Of a DNA stretch of 64,000 nt, positions 1 through 9,921 are shown in pieces; the stretch's first letter is position 1; each line of letters opens with the position of its first letter. The stretch spans positions 310,001 to 374,000 of the forward strand of contig JAYKAV010002109.1 in the NCBI GenBank assembly GCA_035582835.1. Direction: 5' to 3'. The position numbers were made by a program, and so were the translations under genes. Source of the stretch: Phoebastria nigripes. Lineage: Eukaryota > Chordata > Aves > Procellariiformes > Diomedeidae. The notes below the pieces were generated by a model. The model saw only the letters and a list, made by a program, of their open reading frames with translations, did no database searches and was not told the origin of the DNA.

Positions 1-77
1 GTCCTGCCAGCGTCGGCTGGACGGCGTGGTGCTTGGGGAGGACGGGTACCGGGACCGTTTCATTCCCATGGTTAGGC

Positions 78-180
78 TCCTAAATTGTATAAAATAATAG
101 AGGCTAAAGGAATCACTTTTAAAAAGCTGTGAAAATCGCCCTGTTAATTGCTTTTGCACTTGAAAGGGAGCAGAGCTGGA
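78..180. promoter_or_regulatory. AT-rich block, possible conserved non-coding element
   Basis: The block is AT-rich against GC-rich flanks and contains GTATAAAATAATAG, AATCACTTTTAAAAAG and CTGTTAATTGC, motifs typical of homeodomain-bound enhancers. This is pattern recognition only; no conservation data were available. It could equally be neutral AT-rich sequence. Confidence 0.18.
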
Positions 181-240
181 GCATTGGGGTACAGGCTGCT
201 GAGCATCTGCACGGTGAGCAGCTCAGACGAGTGCTCTGCA

Positions 241-291
241 CCAGGGACAGGGGACCGGGGACCAGGGCTGGGGACCAGGACCGGGGACCGG
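241..291. repeat. GC-rich minisatellite, GGGGACC(A/G)GG units
   Basis: About five imperfect copies of a 7-13 base unit based on GGGGACCGG and GGGGACCAGG follow one another. The plus strand is strongly G-rich. The long frames on both strands across this spot owe their openness to the repeat. Confidence 0.75.
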
Positions 292-839
292 AGCGAGGTG
301 GGGGGACACCCCTGCAGCACAGCAGCTCGCGGGCATGGGCGCAGGCACACTCAAATGCAGTCGTGCCCCGGCCCGGGGCTCGGTGGCAGGGTGAGCTTTC
401 CTCTCCCTCCTCCCTGCCCTCTGGCAGCTCCCCATCCATCAGCAGTCATTTCTGGAAAATGGCCTCCCCGAGGCCGGCTGCTCCTGGGACTTTCAGTAAA
501 TAGAGGCAAAGGCGCAGCCTTCAAGATGAGGAGCAGTGTCAGATCCCTGCCAAAGATACCCTCTGTTTGGAAATGGCTTCCTTTCCCTTGATCATACTTG
601 GATTCTTTAATTGTGTTTTTCCTGCAGTTTTTCTTTATGTCAGCCACTAATCTATTGCTCCTAATAAGGAAACATGAATTTCCTTGGGAAGAAAGTCAAT
701 CGGTTGTGTCAACTGTGAACTGGGCAGGAGCACACGTGGGATGCGAGGGGCTGGTGGCCCGGAGGCTTTGCTGGGCAGGCAGGGAGGATCCCCACGGATC
801 CCCACGTGCACGGAAACCGCTTGTGGGATGGATGTGACC

Positions 840-985
840 ACGTAGGTTATGACTTGCCATTATTATGCAGCAGGTTTTTAGGAATGCAGATAGCCACCTA
901 CATAGTTGCACACTTATTAGTGCCATTATATTAATGTATTTTTGTAGCTATTTATTAAACAGGCCCCTACAGATAGGAAAGTTTT
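840..985. promoter_or_regulatory. AT-rich block, possible conserved non-coding element
   Basis: The block includes TTATTATGCAGCAGG, TTATTAGTGCCATTATATTA and GTAGCTATTTATTAAACAGG, a dense run of homeodomain-type cores in otherwise GC-rich surroundings. There is no splice or coding signal. Function is inferred from composition alone. Confidence 0.2.
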
Positions 986-2239
986 AGGGACTGCTGGCGG
1001 CCACCCTCACTCCCCGCCCTGTGCAGACAGCACTTGCAGAGGAACACCCCTGCAGGGAAGGCTGCTGTGACATCTGGGCCTCTCCAGCTGTTTTCTTTAC
1101 AGTTTTAAAAAAATAACTTTAATTGCTGTTAGGCAAAGTTTTATGCAGGGCAGCAGGGAACTCTCTGTTTTATCTGATTNATCCCTGCTGCTCCCACCCC
1201 GGCAGTCAGTCAGAGGGCAGCCAGAGACAGGGCAGGACAAGACCTCTCGGCTGCCCAGCCCGTCNACCCCAGAGATGCTCAGCCATTCCCCATCCAGCCC
1301 TCTATCATCTAGCAAATGTAGCTCTACCTGTGCCGTCCACACCTCTTTTCTCTTCCTTTCTAGTCTTGGTTACTATNGTCTCTGGCTGTTTTTGTCTCCC
1401 TTGGGGTACCTTGGTTTTCCAGCTCTGACTTGGCTATGGACTCCTCTATCCACCCCGGCGTGGAGGCAGGTTAAAGATGAGGCAAAGCCGTGGCTGGTTT
1501 GCAGAGATGGGATCCAAGACTCTGCNGGCAGGGAAGGACTTCTCCTGCCTCCCTCCTGACAGCTCCTGGAGAGCTAAATTTGTCCAGTGCAGCCCAGAGA
1601 GCCTAACCTGGGATGAACTCTGTCCATCGCATCGCCTCTGCCGAAGGCTGCAGGAGGAAGGAAAAGCTCGGTCTGTGGCAGGACGCGAAGGACTGCTCGG
1701 ACTAGGGGAGAGCACGGTGCTTAGAGACTTGGTGTGTGAAGAAAATGAGCTCAATTACAGAGAAGCTCCAGAAATCAGAGCTCAGCCTTTGCTTAGGTAA
1801 TGAACAGAAAAATCCCCATCACTGGCATCCTCACAAAGGAGCCCCAGTAAAAGACACCCATCTGCCCCACACCGGCGAAAGTCACCGGGCGCGTGGCGGG
1901 CACTCAGTGGGGGATGCCAGCCTTAGCCGTCCTCCCTCCCCGGAGAGGGCTCAGCTTACATTTCCGAGGTCTCAAGAAGGGCTCGAGCAGCGGGAGAGTG
2001 GAACAAGGAAAGCGAGCGCTGGCGGGCTGGCTGGCGTCGGGCTCGCCTGCCAGCTCCCCGGCGTCCCTGCCAGCCCGGGCAGTGCTGACAATGCCGGTCT
2101 GTGAGGCACAGATGCAGCCACTCGATGCCTGACGCCCAGCTCCTTCAGCCCCCGCACAAGCCCTCACTGAAAAATGCTGATACCAAGTTTGATACCAAGT
2201 CAGCTTTAATGGGAAGATTATTTGCAAGTCTTTTCCTGG

Positions 2240-2275
2240 CAGCAACAACAGCAGCAGCAGTAGCAACAACAACAG
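2240..2275 (+). repeat. CAG/CAA trinucleotide tract, 12 units
   Basis: Twelve consecutive triplets are all CAG, CAA or a single TAG. In the CAG frame it would encode polyglutamine interrupted by a stop, so it is not a coding glutamine run. In another frame it reads as a run of Ala, Val and Thr. It is best taken as an interrupted microsatellite. Confidence 0.85.
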
Positions 2276-4325
2276 TCTCTCTGCAAAGAGCTGAAAAGCT
2301 GCCAGGCAGATTTTCAAGTGAAAAGATGGCAATAAAAGCAAATTCGCCATTGCACAGCCCCCTCTGCATCTCACCAAGCAGCTGCAGCAAATCCTGGTGC
2401 TTTTGTTTTTATCTTTGCAGAGCTCTGTGCCCATTTCTTGCATCCTGAGTCCACCACCTCTTAATTATCTTTCAAAGCCACAGCGGCGGGGAGGTATGGC
2501 AGCTGGGATCCTTTCTCCGAGTCACGCTCCAGCACGTGGCTGGGGAGCGGGATCGGACGTGCACGAGAGCCACAGAGAATGGAGCAGCTTGGAGCAAACC
2601 CACCCACCACAGGGTTTAGACCCCTTTTCCTGGGTGCGTGAAAAGCTCTGCCTTTGCTTTATTGTCAGAGTAAACCTGTTCTCATCTCTCTAGCACACTG
2701 CTTTCATCGAATGTTAAGGTCCTTGTAATGATTAAATCATGAAAGCTAACAAGCCCTCCCACTAAAGTGGGACAGCGGTTAATAAATTAGATGTGCTTAA
2801 GAACAGTGGGTGGGATAGAAATATGATTTTACCTGTATCTCTTACGGGGAGGCTTATGGGAAAGCAGAAGGATGCTCTCCGCTCTCGCAGACGGCNCGTG
2901 GAGGCAAACCGAGGGGTCCCCTGGGGAGGGCACGTCGTGGGGAGGGAGGAACGGGAATGGAAAGGACCGTGCCACTGCTCAGCCCCTTCCCTTCCTTGGG
3001 ACAGGGTTTTTCCCAGCAAAACCCAAAGAGGGACAAGTTTACTTCAGTAACTACGCAGTGAGGCCTCCAGTGCTTTGCTCGGACACTGATGCCGCACACC
3101 AGTGGAACTGGGCAGCTGGGGAATTTTTCCTCTGGTTTTCAGGAAAATGTTTATCTGCTTGAACTGCCCCTTCGCTGCCCTTGGGCATGAGCTGAGCCGC
3201 CCTCCCGAGTTTTAGTTTTTACCTGACAAGGCCCATTCCTCAGTGGCTGTTTACAAACCCCCGCGGTGTGCTCGGTAAGGGGGAACACAGCACAGAAATG
3301 CCACATCCAGGGTGCTTTAGAAAATATAAATATTTAAATTAGGTGTACCAGTCCTGATCTTTTCTTGTGATGTAAAAACAAGGGAAAGGTGTCCGGGGAG
3401 CATTTAGGAGGATGAAAGACATAAGTGCTAACAGAAAACACTTCCTACATAGGACAGAATTAACATGAGGAACTCGGTGCGCGAGTGAGACNGGGAGCAC
3501 AGCAGAAGTCACAGGGGAATTAGCAGTTTGCAGGGGTGACGGGAGCACCCGCCGCCCGCCGGAGAGGAGGCGCAGATGCTCTGAGCGTGCACAAGGAGAA
3601 ACCAGCATTTCCCTGGTGGGGGGAAATGCCGTTGTTTTGGCTTCCGTTTTTATCTTGAATATGGTGTGCTGGAAATCTGCTTTTCAGAAATGCTAAAGCA
3701 TCGATGAGAACCTGATACATTTCAACATTCCCCTAGAAGAAAGTTTTGGTTTGTTTAGTTTTGCCTCGACCATTTGGCCACTGCTGCCTCCTGACCCCAT
3801 CTCTGCTGCCCGGCAGGGCTGGGGAGCCAGGGATGCCGGGAAGATGCTGCTCAGCAAAGACCTGGGTCTTTGATGCGGGGCTGACTCTGCTCTTGCTGAG
3901 GCACCTGATACTGGACGCTGCGATACTGACCCCGCTCTCTGCTTGCAGCGTAGCTGGGCCGTGGCGCTGGTGGGGGTCCCCAAACCTGACATCCCTCTGT
4001 TGCAGGTTATTCTCTGGGGAAAGGTACCCGCTGCTCTGCTGCAGCATCGCACCGCTGCTACCAGCAGCGGGAGGCCTGAGCAGCTCCTTCCCGTGAGCCT
4101 GGGCTATTTTCAGGCAGATCCCCTGGTATGCTGGTTAGGATCCCCAGGCTGAAATCGGGGTGATCTTATAAACGACAGAGAGCGAACCCAGTTCAAATGA
4201 AAGCACTTATGGCTGTGAACCTGGCAAACAGCATTTGGAGCTCTGTAGCAAAAACAAAACAGACCCAGACGGCACATATTTTCTTTCCTTTGAAAGGGAA
4301 AACACAAAGTTAAAGGATTTAAACC

Positions 4326-4341
4326 TTTTTTTTTTTTTTTT
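4326..4341 (+). repeat. T16 homopolymer
   Basis: Sixteen consecutive T follow AAACC. No retroposon body is recognisable on either side, so I do not call it a reverse-strand poly(A) tail. Confidence 0.9.
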
Positions 4342-6129
4342 AGAGGAATTAAAACAAAAATTCACATCTGGAATGACAACTCCTAACCCTACCCCGTACC
4401 CCCCAAATTAATCAGGCCCTGTAATGGAAATGCTGACAGACTCATAACTCCAACCTTTCAAACACAGAGCTGGTATTAAACTGCCCCTGAAGCCCTCTAA
4501 GGAGCGGCGCTCGAGCGACAGCATTTTGCAAGCACTCAAGGAGAGGCAGGCAGAGCGGCGTGGCAGCTGGTGATGGGGGGCTTATCCCCTCTGCCCGTCC
4601 AGGGTCGCTGTCTGCTCCTTCAGCACGGGGCTGCTGCTTTGCGTGCCACAGGCAGCCTCGTGCGTGCTGCACCGACCCCGCGGCGCAGGGCGTGCAGGCA
4701 CTCANGCACCCTCCCATCCCTCTGCCCCAGGCGCACATGTACAGCTCAGCGCACATGGCCGCTGCACCTCTTTTCCCCGGGGTGCAGGCACCAGGCACTG
4801 CCCCTCCCTCCATGCCGGCACACCGCCTGGTCACACTGGCTGTCCCCTGGTCCCCATGCTGTGCCCACCCGCTCTGCCCTTGCCAGGTCTTCCCGGGAGA
4901 GCAAGGGACCCCGCCGTACCGCCCTGCCATGAGCCTGTGTGCCAGGGCTTTTGGGAAACCCCCCCGCACAGGGCTCGGCACACGCTGGCTGCACTAATCC
5001 TGACATGTTCTTTCCCTTCAAAGCTGCTGGTCCCTTGCAATTGTTTAAACTTTGGTAGCATTAATGTACAAGCTGTAAAAATAGAGCCTGATGCCAAGAG
5101 ACCCATCTAACACGTCTTTGAACTTTATGTCAGCCTGCCGGCAGCTGCAGGTCTCTCCCTCCATTGCCTCGCTGGGGCAGCTCAATCCTCGGGCGACCCA
5201 GCCGGTGTGGGGAGCGGGGGGGTCAGTGCCCAGGTAGGAGGAGGCAGGGTGGGGACATGGATTCAGCGATCCGCAGCCTGCGATGCGTCTCAGGCAGAGG
5301 CAGGGTGGAGGTGAGCACAGCCCGGGGCACCCTGCCCACGTCCAGGAGCTGGCTGAAGGCTGGATTTGGGGCAGGAGGGAAGGGAGGATGTCTGGGAAAG
5401 GAGGATATGGGAGGGTGAGGACTGAACAAAAGCTCGTTGAAGGACAAGTGTTGGCTGCGGAAAGTTGGCTGCATGGATGCTCCAGCAAACAGCTTGGCTT
5501 TCACCATGCCAAGAGGGCCACTCACCCCTTTGACAGCTTTTCTGAGCTGACCCCACCACAGAGGGGAACTTCTGTCAAGGGAGGGGAAGGTGCGATAGGC
5601 GGGGGCTCAGGTTTTACCCCTCTCCCTAGAACAGGCTCCTGACTGTGCTGGCAGCACCTCACGCATTAGGGATGGTGACTCTAAGGTGATGGCTACTGTG
5701 CCTGTCCAGACCGTGGCTTGGAGGGGAGGGCTCGGGGGCAAATGTGGGTACCTGGCCAGGGGACGAGCACGGGGCAGGGCAGAGGCACGGGGCTTTGTGG
5801 GTGCTGGAGGTGCCAGGAGCTCCGGTCCTGCAGAGAGGAGGTGTGGGAAGTGCCTGGGCTGGCAACAGCCATCCAGCCCCATGTACTCAGCTCTAGGGTC
5901 GAATAAATAAACCCCAACCTCCCAGCAGACTGACATGGGCATTAGGATGAGGTGTTCAGCTCTCAAATACTGCTTAATAATGGGGGGCTGTGCCAAAACG
6001 GACCTGGTCACTGGAGCCAGCACGGTAACATCATCGCCTGCGGCTGCACCGGGGGTNCCTGCCCACGCGGAGCAGCCCACAGCCCGCTGGGCGAGCAGCC
6101 CGGCCAGCGAGAGGGGCTGGAAATAGAAA

Positions 6130-6300
6130 GTTCTATTGTTTTCCCACCTGTCCGAGTTACAAAGGGCCAAATGGATTTTCATGAAATGTTATTAAAAAAT
6201 GAAAAGGGTTTGGCTTCCGGGCCGAGGCCTCGTTTGCCAAGTCAGCCCCAGGCAAAGTTTTATGACTAAGTATGTAATAAAACCCTTTGAAAGAGGGGCT
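6130..6300. promoter_or_regulatory. Element-like block with paired HOX/CDX-type sites
   Basis: TTTTATGAC lies at 6258-6266 and GTAATAAAA at 6274-6282. Both match the core bound by posterior HOX and CDX proteins, and they sit 16 bases apart. Upstream, around 6135-6205, the sequence is AT-rich with TTATTAAAAAATG. That such sites are bound by posterior HOX proteins is established; that this copy is used is inference. Confidence 0.22.
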
Positions 6301-7269
6301 TATAACTGAAGTCTCCACAGACCCTCTCCACTCAAGGGCAGCACATGGTGGATTGCAACACGTTCATATCCTGCTCGGTCCTCTTCTGAAGGCATTTTTC
6401 CACAACAGCAAATTACGCTCTAGACAGACGCGCTGCTCCCTGCGGCGTTACAGCCTCCTGCTGGGAGGTGTCGTGGTGGGCTCCCAGGAGGGCAGGGACC
6501 CTTCCTCTCCGGGGGAGCACGGCTGGAGTGAGCATCGAGGGACTGGGGGCAGAGGGGACAGAGCTCCAGACACATNCCAGGACAGACCAGCTCCAAACAA
6601 GACCTGTGCTTTGTGAGTGGGAAAGGAGCTTGTGTGCCCTGCNGCTGGCTGGGATGGCACCCTGGAGCATCAGCCCCACGGGGACACTGCGTGCAAGCCA
6701 ATGTGCAAGCCTCCGGAGGGCTGAAAGGCGTCTCTGAAGGGTTTGTCTAAGGGTTGGAAGGGTGTAAGCACCGAATGGTTTGGGAAGGTCCTTGGGGAGT
6801 GAACTTGAACAGGGCCAGCTGAATAACAGATCGATGTGAGTGTCATATACATTGTTCACGGCACACACACGCTCCTCACCAACATGCTCCATCCGCACAG
6901 AAATTTTGTGTGCAAATCTTAGCTTTGAATAGTTTGTAAATAACGTTCTCATTATTTTTCTAGCTCTAATTAGGACAAAGGGGGAAGAAATTAAGTATTT
7001 AGGCTGACTCCCAGGGAAACTTCATAGAGCAGAGCAACTCTGTAGACTTCAGAACAGTATCCTAAGGGGAGTGATGGAAACCCTGAGCCATTTAAATTTA
7101 GACTGGAGGAAGCCCTGGAGGTTAATGCACAGGCCTGTATTGGCCCATGGAGAGTACGTGAGATGATAAAAAGGCCTTTTTCATTTCTCTCCAGCATTGC
7201 AGTGAAGGACTGGAGAGCAGACTGCAGATTTCTCCTTCCTGCAATATATCACTCCTTGGGCTGGAATCT

Positions 7270-7530
7270 TGTGCTCCACTCTTTTGTGATCAGGGTTTAA
7301 ATTGGCGTTTAATAAGATCACTACAGCAGAGTAATGAGACATCACTTTAGTGCTGCAAATACCAATCTGCAGTTAAAAACTGTATGTGTCAACTGATGGC
7401 TTTGTTTCCACAGTTGTCTTGTTAGATGTCAATCACATGGCTAAGCAAGCCTTTCAAGCAGATAGATATAAGTGTGAAGGATGTAAGTGTGAGTGAGTGC
7501 GTTATGTATGTTATCTGAAGTTAATTACAG
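7270..7530. promoter_or_regulatory. Element-like block with a PBX/PREP-type composite site
   Basis: ATGTCAATCA at 7426-7435 matches, on the opposite strand, nine of ten bases of the PBX-PREP/MEIS composite TGATTGACAG. Nearby are TTTAAATTGGCGTTTAAT, GTAATGAGACATCAC and ACTGATGG. The block lacks coding signs. Regulatory function is inferred only from motif density. Confidence 0.25.
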
Positions 7531-8736
7531 CGGAAGAATGACAGGAGCTGGTGTTGGACAACGTGCCTTGGAGTGAAGCCTGCGGGAGACGTCGGCAGCC
7601 GAAGGGGCAGGTTTGTGCACGGGGATGGGGGCCGCGAAGCAGGGACTCAGCCCCGAGACCCCACGGGCTCCTNGGGGGCCTGGCTGGGCTGAGCCGAGTC
7701 ACAGTTTGCTCCTCTGAGCTGGCCAGATAAACCTCGTGGGTTTTGGCTTCCGTGTGAAGTCTAACGAATCCTCCAGCTTCTCTCGCCTTCTCCCTCGCCT
7801 GCAGAAGCAATCAGATATCGGGGGGCAAAAGTAGCTGTGAAGGCATGAAAACCCTGCGTCCCTGCAGAAGGCAGGCTCTGAGAGGGGAAACAGAGCAAAC
7901 CCCAGGGTAATACCGGGCAGAGGGAGAGGAGCAAAGCTAACACATTGGCTGTTGGCGAAGCTTTGACCTTGCCAGGCGGGTGGAAAGGCTGATGATGTGC
8001 TGATATATGGGTTTACCTTTCTCGTCCAAGCCACATTTCAACAGACGTCCTTTTAGCACTGTGTCATATCACGGCTGAGTGCTAGGGGTGCTGGAGGTAC
8101 TGGGGATGGAGGGAGAGGGATGGTGACAAGGCAGGAATGCAGGTCAAGGCAACGGAGGGGCTTTAGCTCCCCACTTGTGTTCTCTGCGCTGCAGACAGTG
8201 CGATCGGTGACGGCAGGTCCCGGGCTGGGACACGCAGAGGGTGCTGTGTGCTGACGGACAGGCAGCCTCGCATCAGCATCTCCGAGCAAGCAAGGGAATC
8301 TCAGCGGCAGAGAAGAGTGGGGGGAGCACGGCTGCAGCCCCTTCTCTCGCTGCAGTGTGAAGCCCCCCCGGGCAGAGCTGCACCCCAGCAGGCGCGGGGC
8401 CGTGCCAGGCGGTGTGCTGGGGCTCTCTACAATGCTCCGTTAAAAGCAAACCTGTGTTTCTCTAACAGCAATAAACCCGAGCCCGACCCTGCAAGCCAGG
8501 CAGCCCCTGTGCTGGGGGGGCTGTGCAGCAGGAGGGCAGTGCTGCCCCACCGAGCACCCCCGGCCCCCCCGTGTCCGCCGGGAAATGCCTCTAATCCCCT
8601 TATTATAAGGTCAGAGCTCCGCTCCCGGTCACAAATATGTTTCATTTTTAATTTTCCCACTGCTACCCCGGATGAGCCCCCCCGCTCCCTGCGGATGGGC
8701 TCCCCTCAGCCGGCCGAGCGCAGGGGTCCCGCAGCT

Positions 8737-8789
8737 GGGGGTGGGGGGGGCAGGCTGGGGGGGGGCAGGGGGAGGAAGGGGTGGGGGGG
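8737..8789 (+). other. G-quadruplex-prone tract
   Basis: The plus strand carries at least seven runs of three or more G within about 53 bases, separated by loops of one to seven bases, which satisfies the usual G3+N1-7 quadruplex pattern several times over. It closes a moderately CpG-rich stretch (8330-8720) and is followed at once by AT-rich TTTTTAATTTAGCC. Its role is unknown. Confidence 0.7.
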
Positions 8790-9557
8790 ATTTTTAATTT
8801 AGCCAGAAAAATTGTGTGTGGGATGAAAGGCAGCGGAGCCTGCAATGGGAAGCGGGTGGGGGTGCAAGAAGAGCCAAAAACGGCCCCGCATTGGGGGAGC
8901 ACAGGGGGCTTGTGGGTGCCCCGCAGCAGCCTTCCCCCTGGAAAAGGGCGCAGCTGAGGCTGACCCCAAAATGGAAATCCTTTCCCGTGAAAAATGCTCT
9001 GCTTTTCTAATAACAGAACACATTCCTGAAATTGGGTGAAACGTCATTGGTTTCCTCGAAATTCCCTGTCTTTCAGTGACTTAAAAGTACCAGACAATCT
9101 GTAACGAACACACACGTCATGCCCAGGCTGTGGGGAACTGCCGGCATGTGGCATTTATTTAGTTATTGTATGGGAAGGCAGAGAATTTAAGGTTTGCTGC
9201 TAACAATTCACCACGCATGAATGCCTGGAAAAAAATCCAGCCCAACTTCCCGTTCAGAAGTCTGGAAAACGTAGTCCAAGAGCCCTGTCCTGTCCTCAGC
9301 TGGGAGAGCCCCTCGGAGCAACGCAGGCAAGACCCCCAGCGCATCTCAAGGGTTTTGAACTGCAGTTCTTCGGCTGGTCAGTGAAACACAAACTCCTGCA
9401 GCCCTCCAGCATTTAAAAAATAAATCTCACATAAATGCCCCTACGTAGGCACTTTGTCTCCTGCACCAGCTGTCACAACCTTGCTGCTGCTGCAGATCTT
9501 GACTGACTTTTGGGTAGATGCATGTGGGGAAAGAGAGGGTCAAAGAAGGTGGTCTCT
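8790..9557. other. Non-genic DNA, nothing recognisable
   Basis: Single-copy sequence between the G-rich tract and the hexanucleotide array. I see no domain-bearing frame, RNA gene or repeat family. Confidence 0.6.
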
Positions 9558-9780
9558 CCTTTTCCTTTTCCTTTTCCTTTTCCTTTTCCTTTTCCTTTTC
9601 CTTTTCCTTTTCCTTTTCCTTTTCCTTTTCCTTTTCCTTTTCCTTNNCCTTNNCCTTNNCCTTCGCCTTCGCCTTCGCCTTCGCCTTCGCCTTCGCCTTC
9701 GCCTTCTTTTCCTTCGCCTTTGCCTTCGCCTTCACCTTTGCCTTCGCCTTCTCCTTTTTCTTCTCCTTCTCCTTCTCCTC
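9558..9780 (+). repeat. Compound hexanucleotide satellite (CCTTTT)n-(CCTTCG)n
   Basis: About fifteen tandem CCTTTT units are followed by three CCTTNN units, then about eight CCTTCG units, then degenerate CCTTTG, CACCTT and CTCCTT variants. The only ambiguous base pairs in this array occupy the two columns that differ between TT and CG units. The reads or haplotypes therefore probably disagreed on where the switch lies. The pyrimidine-only strand could adopt triplex structure. Frames reading through it give Lys-Glu and Ala-Lys runs on the minus strand and Phe/Ser/Pro/Leu runs on the plus strand; these are repeat artefacts. Confidence 0.95.
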
Positions 9781-9825
9781 TAACCCACTGGAAAGAGCAT
9801 TGGTGTACGGTTGGGAAATCCTACA

Positions 9826-9921
9826 GATGAGCTGGTGGTGGAGCCTATGGATGAATTGAAGGCAGATGCTATGGATGAGCTGATGGTGGATCCTATGGAT
9901 AAGCTGATGGCTGTGCTTCTG
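9826..9921 (+). repeat. Four 24-bp tandem units beside the hexanucleotide array
   Basis: Four head-to-tail 24-base units start at 9826, 9850, 9874 and 9898. Each begins GATGA or a one- or two-base variant and most end CCTATG or GCTATG. The unit length is divisible by three and by six, so every frame repeats in phase. One plus frame reads as an acidic octapeptide repeat of the form Asp-Glu-Leu-x4-Met inside an open frame from 9811 to 10236. The first unit starts 46 bases after the hexanucleotide array ends. I take it as a minisatellite; a coding role is not supported by any flanking splice signal I recognise. Confidence 0.85.

Larger units (their letters stand above)
1..4325. other. Non-genic DNA, no supported gene
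   Basis: No open frame here resembles a known protein; the frames are short and overlap on both strands. The stretch mixes GC-rich single-copy DNA with AT-rich blocks at about 78-180 and 840-985, and contains a GGGGACC minisatellite and a CAR trinucleotide tract, each listed separately. A short AT-rich string, AAATATAAATATTTAAATT, lies near 3320 and resembles a MEF2-type or TATA-like site. It has no CpG island or splice context beside it. Confidence 0.6.
4342..8736. other. Non-genic DNA, no supported gene
   Basis: The stretch is mostly GC-balanced single-copy sequence. Open frames occur on both strands at the same places and none has a recognisable domain. AT-rich element-like blocks at 6130-6300 and 7270-7530 are listed separately. 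From about 8330 to 8720 the sequence is richer in CpG (for example around CAGGCGCGGGGCCGTGCC near 8390), but not as dense as the islands farther right, and I see no splice donor there. Confidence 0.55.
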
